From Rikenellaceae bacterium (lineage in GTDB: Bacteria > Bacteroidota > Bacteroidia > Bacteroidales > UBA932), in NCBI GenBank assembly GCA_900771005.1, contig CAAGMI010000060.1, forward strand, positions 82,001 through 146,000: DNA of 64,000 bases, given 5' to 3'. Shown here in pieces: positions 59,596-64,000 of the stretch. Positions within the stretch are counted from its first letter, which is position 1. The number at the start of each line of letters is the position of its first letter. The notes beneath the pieces were generated by a model. That model was not told the DNA's origin and did no database searches. It saw only the letters and a list, made by a program, of their open reading frames with translations. A program made the position numbers and the translations under genes.

Positions 59596-60921
59596 ATGAA
59601 AAAAATAACACTGGCAATTCTAACCATTGCAATGGTGCTGACAGGAACAAACGTTTCAGCACAGGGGAAGTTCGGTGCAGACAGTGCCGAATGTATCAAG
59701 TACCTTTCTTATTACAGCGAGTATTATAAGCAGAAGAGCTATGACGAGGCCATTCCTAGCTGGAGGCAGGCTTATTCACTCTGCCCTCCTGAGGCAAGAC
59801 AGAGCGTGCTCATCGACGGAACTACTCTTGTCCGCCGTCTTATCGCGAAGAATGCATCGAATGCAGAGTACAGGGCTGCCCTTATCGATACCCTCCTCAC
59901 GCTTCACGACCTCCGCGTGCAGTACTATCCGAAGTATGCCACGACAGCGCTGAACAACAAGGGTCTTGACGTAGCCAATTATCTCAAGAACGACCCTGAG
60001 AGGGCATACAGGATTCTCAATGAGATTATCGAGGCCAACAAGGAGCAGACAAAGGCCAGCATCTACATCAATGACTTCAACTCTGCAGTCGAACTTTTCC
60101 AGAAGGGAAAGATCGGCACGGAGGATGTGATCAACGCATATCAGAGGAACCTCGGTTATCTTGACCAGTCTCCTGCCAAGACAGATGCAGACGTGGAGAA
60201 CAACAAGAAGGTGCGCACAGACCTCGAGTCTCTGTTCATAACCAGCAAGGTTGCCAGCTGTGACAATCTCCTTTCTCTCTTCACTCCGCGTTACGAGGCC
60301 AATCCTAATGATATTGATATCGCTACCAACATCGTGAAGATGATGAGCATGACAGAAGGATGTACGGACAATGAGCTTTTCCTCAAGGCCGCTACAACAA
60401 TGTACAAGCTCGATCCTTCACATACGTCAGCATATTTCCTCTTCAAACTGAATGCGGGAAGGGACAACGTGAGCGATGCCATCAACTACATGGAGGAAGC
60501 TATCGCTTATCCTGAGTCAGATGACGCAAAGGATGCCGATTACTACTATGAGCTTGCTACGTTCTGCTACAAGAACGGCCGCAATGCAAAGGCATACGAG
60601 AGCGCACGCAAGGCAGCAGACCTTGACGGCAGCCTGGCAGGCAAGTGCTATTTCCTGATTGCAAACATCTGGGGAGCAACGAACTGCGGTGGAGACGAAA
60701 TCTCAAAGCGTGCTCCATACTGGGTAGCTGTTGACTATCTTATCAAGGCAAGAAACGCTGACCCTTCACTCGCAGAGGAAGCTGGAAGAATGATTGGACA
60801 GTATTCAAAATATTATCCTGAGACAGCAGAGGCCTTCATGTATGACCTTACTGACGGACAGTCATATCAGGTTGTTTGCAACGGAATGAGCGCTTCTACG
60901 ACTGTCAGGACACAGAAGTAA
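59596..60921 (+). CDS. Secreted tetratricopeptide-repeat protein
   Basis: 441 residues from ATG at 59596; signal peptide ending NVSAQ. Helical repeats of TPR type throughout (KYLSYYSEYYKQKSYDEAIPSWRQAYSLCP; DADYYYELATFCYKNGRNAKAYESARKAADLD; EEAGRMIGQYSKYYPETAEAF). Probably periplasmic or at the outer membrane, holding partner proteins. Genes of this type sit before lptC in many Bacteroidota and may link to envelope assembly. Precise role unknown. lptC begins 1 base after its stop. Confidence 0.88.
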   Translation: MKKITLAILTIAMVLTGTNVSAQGKFGADSAECIKYLSYYSEYYKQKSYDEAIPSWRQAYSLCPPEARQSVLIDGTTLVRRLIAKNASNAEYRAALIDTLLTLHDLRVQYYPKYATTALNNKGLDVANYLKNDPERAYRILNEIIEANKEQTKASIYINDFNSAVELFQKGKIGTEDVINAYQRNLGYLDQSPAKTDADVENNKKVRTDLESLFITSKVASCDNLLSLFTPRYEANPNDIDIATNIVKMMSMTEGCTDNELFLKAATTMYKLDPSHTSAYFLFKLNAGRDNVSDAINYMEEAIAYPESDDAKDADYYYELATFCYKNGRNAKAYESARKAADLDGSLAGKCYFLIANIWGATNCGGDEISKRAPYWVAVDYLIKARNADPSLAEEAGRMIGQYSKYYPETAEAFMYDLTDGQSYQVVCNGMSASTTVRTQK

Positions 60922-60922
60922 T

Positions 60923-61555
60923 TTGGCGCACGTAAAAAATATCCTTAAAGTGCTGGCAATCACCGCTGTGGTTGCCAGCATTGTCGTTTCCTGCAAGGGG
61001 CGTCTGAAGCAGACCGACAGCCTTGACCTCAACAGGATCCCGTTGCACGTAGTGGACAATATGTTTGCTGTGCAGACGGAGAACGGGCATATAACCCAGA
61101 GGGTTGAGGCGAAGAGGATGGAGAGTTATGACAATGACACTGCGAAGGTTGACCTTTTTCCGGAAGGGCTTTCAGTCTTTTCATACACTCCGGACGGTGA
61201 ACTTGAGACGGTGCTTGTTTCCGATAAGGCAAGACATGTCACTAACAAAGACTTTCTCAGAGATGAGATCTGGGAGGCTTTCGGCAATGTTGTCGTGCAC
61301 AATGTGATCAAGCAGCAGACGATGGAAACGGATACAATCTACTGGGACAGGACTCTCAAGGAAATATACACCGACTGTTACGTGAAAATGTATTCTCCGG
61401 ACGGATTCATGCAGGGATACGGGATGCGTTCGGATGAACGTGCGCGCAACGCGGTGCTGAACAGGCCGTTCAACAACTACACAGTGGTGGAGAAGGACAC
61501 TACGGTCGTTATTGTGGATTCTGTCAATTTTATCGGGCCATTCCCCAAAAAGTAG
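60923..61555 (+). CDS. lptC: LPS export protein LptC, TTG start
   Basis: 210 residues. Lipoprotein-like N-terminus (ILKVLAITAVVASIVVSCKG) and OstA/LptC-type beta-jellyroll pattern (ITQRVEAKRMESYDNDTAKVDLFPEGLSVFSYTPDGELETVLVSDKARH, IWEAFGNVVVHN, YTDCYVKMYSPDGFMQGYGMRSD). Carries lipopolysaccharide or lipooligosaccharide from the inner-membrane LptBFG to LptA. The only start that keeps the signal sequence is TTG at 60923; the next ATG is about 50 codons later. TTG starts are rare, but the 1-base gap from the previous stop allows translational coupling. Confidence 0.85.
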   Translation: MAHVKNILKVLAITAVVASIVVSCKGRLKQTDSLDLNRIPLHVVDNMFAVQTENGHITQRVEAKRMESYDNDTAKVDLFPEGLSVFSYTPDGELETVLVSDKARHVTNKDFLRDEIWEAFGNVVVHNVIKQQTMETDTIYWDRTLKEIYTDCYVKMYSPDGFMQGYGMRSDERARNAVLNRPFNNYTVVEKDTTVVIVDSVNFIGPFPKK

Positions 61556-61620
61556 TGAAGTTTCCCAGAAAATTACTATCTTCGCACCCCAAATTGATTA
61601 TTAATTAAAAGTATACAACC

Positions 61621-63639
61621 ATGGCGGTTCTTCAAAAAATTCGTGTAAAGTTCGGCGTGCTGATCTCAGTGATCATCGCACTCGCCCTTCTTTCATTCAT
61701 TATTGATCCAAGCACATTGGAATCTGCACTCAATTCAATGTCAGCAAAATACGATGTAGGTAAAATTGCCGGCAAGAGTGTTTCCTATTCAGATTTCCTC
61801 GAGGATGTCGAAAGATACACCAGGATCAATGAAATCGTTACAGGCTCATCAGTTCAGAACGAAGAGACTCAGCAGCAGATCCGTGACGCTGCCTGGCAGG
61901 AGCTTGTGGACAAATACCTTTTCATCAAGAATGCAAAGGCTGCTGGAATCACAGTGGGTGATGACGAGATGGTTGACCTCACTTCCGGAGCCAACGTATC
62001 TTCCATCATTTCACAGAATCCTCAGTTCGCTGACGAGTCCGGTCTGTTCTCTCAGGACAGGCTTGTTGAATTCGTACAGGCCATTGAGAGTGACCAGACA
62101 GGTCAGCTCCGTCTCTATTGGAACTATATCCAGAACACGATATACACTCAGGCATTCTATGCAAAGTACGGTTCTCTTTTCATCAACAGCAATTTTGAGA
62201 ATGCACTCATGCTGAAGGATGACATCGCTCAGAACAATACCACCGCCGACGTCAACTACGTTTCCAAGGTATTCAGCTATGCAAAGGATTCTACAATCAA
62301 GGTTACCAGCGACGAGATAAGGGCTTACTACAAGAACCACAAGGATTTCTACAAGCAGGATGCAAGCCGTGACATCGAGTATGTCGTATTCGAGGTTGTT
62401 CCTTCAGAGTCAGACATTGCTGCCACAAATGACGAGATGGCTGAGGTTTACGAGGAATTCTCAACAGTTGAGAACATGAAGAACTTCCTTGCAAAGAACT
62501 CAGACAGGGCTCTCAGCACATATTGGTACAGACCGGGCGAGCTTGCAAGCATTTCTTCTGCAGTGAGCGAGTTCGTTGACGCAAACACAGTCGGCGCCGT
62601 TTCACCTGTACTCAGCGAAGGGAACACCTTCTATGCAGTCAAGGTTATGGACGAGCAGCAGCTCCCTGACCAGATTTCCGTCAGAGTGATCCCTGCAAAC
62701 ACCGCTGCAAGTGTGGATGAAGTACTTTCCGATCTCAGACTTTCTGAGCCTATTTCAATGACACAGACATATCTCATCCCTGGTTGCGAAGGTCTCTTCA
62801 CTGCAAAGCTCAATGATCCGCAGCTTATCCAGACAGCCCAGTACGGACAGATCGCCGCTGAGGTTGTCGACAGGACAGAGCCTGTTGCAAAGAAGCAGGT
62901 TGCAATCCTTGAGAAGACATCCATCGCAAGCAAGGAGACATTCGGAACATATTATGCCCAGGCAAACAAGTTCTCTTCAATCGCAAGGGGATCCCTCGAG
63001 GGATACAAGAAGGCTGTTGATTCTCTCGGAGTTTATTCTCACCCTATGAGAATCAGTGAGAGCACATCTTCATACGGCGCCATCAGCCAGGCAAAGGAAG
63101 TCACCAGATGGGCTTTCGAGGCAAAGAAAGGCAAGGCATCCGAAATCATTACTGTCAACCAGAACTATTTCTTCATCGCTGCAGTAAAGGATATTCACAA
63201 GGAAGGATATGCTACAGTTCAGGAAGTCGCTTCCTCTATCAACGACCAGCTCTATCTTGAGAAACTTCAGGAGAAGACAAAGAAGGAAGTTGCTGACAAG
63301 ATTGCCGGGCTCACTTCACTTGAGCAGGTTGCAGAGGCTCTCGGAAGTTCAGTCGTAACACGCGAGGGTGTAGCATTCTCAGGCATGAGTACAAGTTCTC
63401 TCGAGCCTGCCCTTCTCGGAGCCGCATACACCGCACAGGAGGGTAAGATTTCAGGTCCTGTGTCAGGAACTGTCGGAACATACGTATTCACTGTATCCAA
63501 CCGTCAGGAAGGCAATTTCTATACGGAAGAGGATGCCAGGAATATGGCAATGCAGAAGGCTCAGTACACCTCACAGATGGTTCTCCCGGTTATGATCGAG
63601 GAGTCAGATACAAAGGACAACAGAGCACGTTTCTTCTAA
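61621..63639 (+). CDS. ppiD: PpiD-like periplasmic peptidyl-prolyl isomerase/chaperone
   Basis: 672 residues. One N-terminal membrane helix (FGVLISVIIALALLSFII), a SurA_N-like chaperone part (VGKIAGKSVSYSDFLEDVERYTRIN...AWQELVDKYLFIKNAKAAGITV), then parvulin-like segments (about 235-430 and 460-620) whose catalytic sequence is weakly conserved, as in many PpiD proteins. Assists folding of exported and outer-membrane proteins at the inner-membrane surface. A promoter-like TATCTTCG lies near 61578. A terminator follows. Confidence 0.88.
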   Translation: MAVLQKIRVKFGVLISVIIALALLSFIIDPSTLESALNSMSAKYDVGKIAGKSVSYSDFLEDVERYTRINEIVTGSSVQNEETQQQIRDAAWQELVDKYLFIKNAKAAGITVGDDEMVDLTSGANVSSIISQNPQFADESGLFSQDRLVEFVQAIESDQTGQLRLYWNYIQNTIYTQAFYAKYGSLFINSNFENALMLKDDIAQNNTTADVNYVSKVFSYAKDSTIKVTSDEIRAYYKNHKDFYKQDASRDIEYVVFEVVPSESDIAATNDEMAEVYEEFSTVENMKNFLAKNSDRALSTYWYRPGELASISSAVSEFVDANTVGAVSPVLSEGNTFYAVKVMDEQQLPDQISVRVIPANTAASVDEVLSDLRLSEPISMTQTYLIPGCEGLFTAKLNDPQLIQTAQYGQIAAEVVDRTEPVAKKQVAILEKTSIASKETFGTYYAQANKFSSIARGSLEGYKKAVDSLGVYSHPMRISESTSSYGAISQAKEVTRWAFEAKKGKASEIITVNQNYFFIAAVKDIHKEGYATVQEVASSINDQLYLEKLQEKTKKEVADKIAGLTSLEQVAEALGSSVVTREGVAFSGMSTSSLEPALLGAAYTAQEGKISGPVSGTVGTYVFTVSNRQEGNFYTEEDARNMAMQKAQYTSQMVLPVMIEESDTKDNRARFF

Positions 63640-63683
63640 CGGATAGACCACGGCGAAGGCTTGTCGCCTTCTTCGGAGTCAAA

Positions 63684-63719
63684 AGAGAGGTCGGCAAAGG
63701 GGGTCGGCCTCTCTTTTTT
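63684..63719 (+). terminator. Intrinsic terminator after ppiD
   Basis: Stem AGAGAGG / CCTCTCT with further possible inner pairing (GTCGG / similar), followed by six T residues, about 45 bases after the ppiD stop. Its AGAGGxCGxC style stem resembles the tonB terminator at 49084. Confidence 0.85.
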
Positions 63720-64000
63720 ATGAGCGAAGCTCCGGCGACAGCGAATGAATCTCTACCTGGTTCTGCTCCCCTGGCAGGTCTGGGAGGCAGGGGAGCCAGT
63801 AATAGTGTCGTGGTACTTGTCCGACCCACCGGATTGTAGAATTCGTCCGCGCAGGCGGATGATTAGGCAATGCCCGTGCTGCTGCCTCTCTGGCTCACTA
63901 TGCCGTGACCCCGCGCTTGGTGTTTTCTTAGCTTTGGGAGCGCAGGTCATATTTTTTGCTCCCGTAGCAGGTCAATTTCTCATTTTCGGAGCACCAGATG
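63720..64000. other. Non-coding region rich in inverted repeats, runs to window end
   Basis: No reading frame here has a recognisable product. Several stems can form: GCTCCCCTG (63765-63773) with CAGGGGAGC (63788-63796); GGGAGC (63937-63942) with GCTCCC (63958-63963); TGCTCC with GGAGCA (near 63957 and 63987). Two similar units containing GCAGGTCA and a T-rich stretch before a CTCC/GGAGC element occur at about 63943 and 63968, perhaps the start of a repeat. Nature unknown. Confidence 0.4.

Noticed and set aside
63753..63950. Short minus-strand reading frames at the right edge as genes
   Set aside because: Stop-poor GC-rich sequence, no ribosome-binding site or family match, overlapping strong inverted repeats.
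1..64000. CRISPR array, prophage, insertion sequence or integrase
   Set aside because: No evenly spaced repeats, transposase, integrase or phage structural gene was seen in the window.

Overview
The window is a stretch of chromosome from a member of the Bacteroidota, most likely Bacteroidales. Evidence: SusC/SusD/SusE-type nutrient uptake genes, a fused SecDF, promoters of the TTG-N19-21-TAnnTTTG type, a serine palmitoyltransferase, a plant-DPE2-like amylomaltase, and the coaX / outer-membrane protein / TPR / lptC / ppiD gene order. Genus cannot be decided from the sequence. It contains one tRNA, one probable 6S-like RNA and about 40 protein genes.

Layout. (a) 1-4.25 kb, minus strand: an accessory defence region. 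It has a two-gene N6-adenine methyltransferase module, then (behind its own promoter) a 58-residue small gene plus vapD, then a GIY-YIG/T5orf172-helicase that runs off the left edge. It lies directly downstream of a rod-shaped 6S-like RNA gene and a tRNA-Ser(GCU). (b) 4.7-7.9 kb: C69 peptidase, a small secreted protein, pheS. (c) 7.9-28.1 kb: a polysaccharide utilisation locus. It has a divergent membrane LytTR regulator, then MFS transporter, SusC, SusD, a very long SusE/F-like glycan-binding lipoprotein with about seven repeats, a SusG-like GH13, GH53, GH2, a single polypeptide with two complete GH13 catalytic domains, and GH97. The enzymes point to combined starch and beta-galactan use. (d) 28.1-33.4 kb: serine palmitoyltransferase with an SDR reductase, a GH77 amylomaltase, and a flotillin-like/NfeD pair. 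(e) 33.5-54.1 kb: housekeeping genes: secDF, dnaE, a ThiL-like protein with lost metal ligands, glyS, folK, sufT, sufE, sufS, ruvA, mnmG, ybeY, tonB, hflX, the B and A subunits of succinate dehydrogenase/fumarate reductase without an adjacent cytochrome b gene, and ruvB. (f) 54.1-54.4 kb: an AT-rich divergent intergenic region with a cluster of DnaA-box-like nonamers, a candidate replication origin; two parS-like palindromes lie 8-9 kb to its left around mnmG. (g) 54.4-63.6 kb, plus strand: mfd, coaX, an outer-membrane protein, a TPR protein, lptC, ppiD. (h) 63.7-64 kb: non-coding sequence rich in inverted repeats.

How the parts work together. In the PUL, SusD and the long SusE/F-like lipoprotein would capture glucan at the surface, the SusG-like GH13 and the GH53 would cut long chains, SusC would import oligosaccharides, the double GH13, GH2 and GH97 would finish hydrolysis, and the MFS transporter with the GH77 enzyme downstream would handle maltooligosaccharides. 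The most unusual items are the double-catalytic GH13 protein, the mixed starch/galactan enzyme set, the methyltransferase / VapD / nuclease-helicase island behind a 6S-like RNA, and the origin-like region with nearby parS-like sites.
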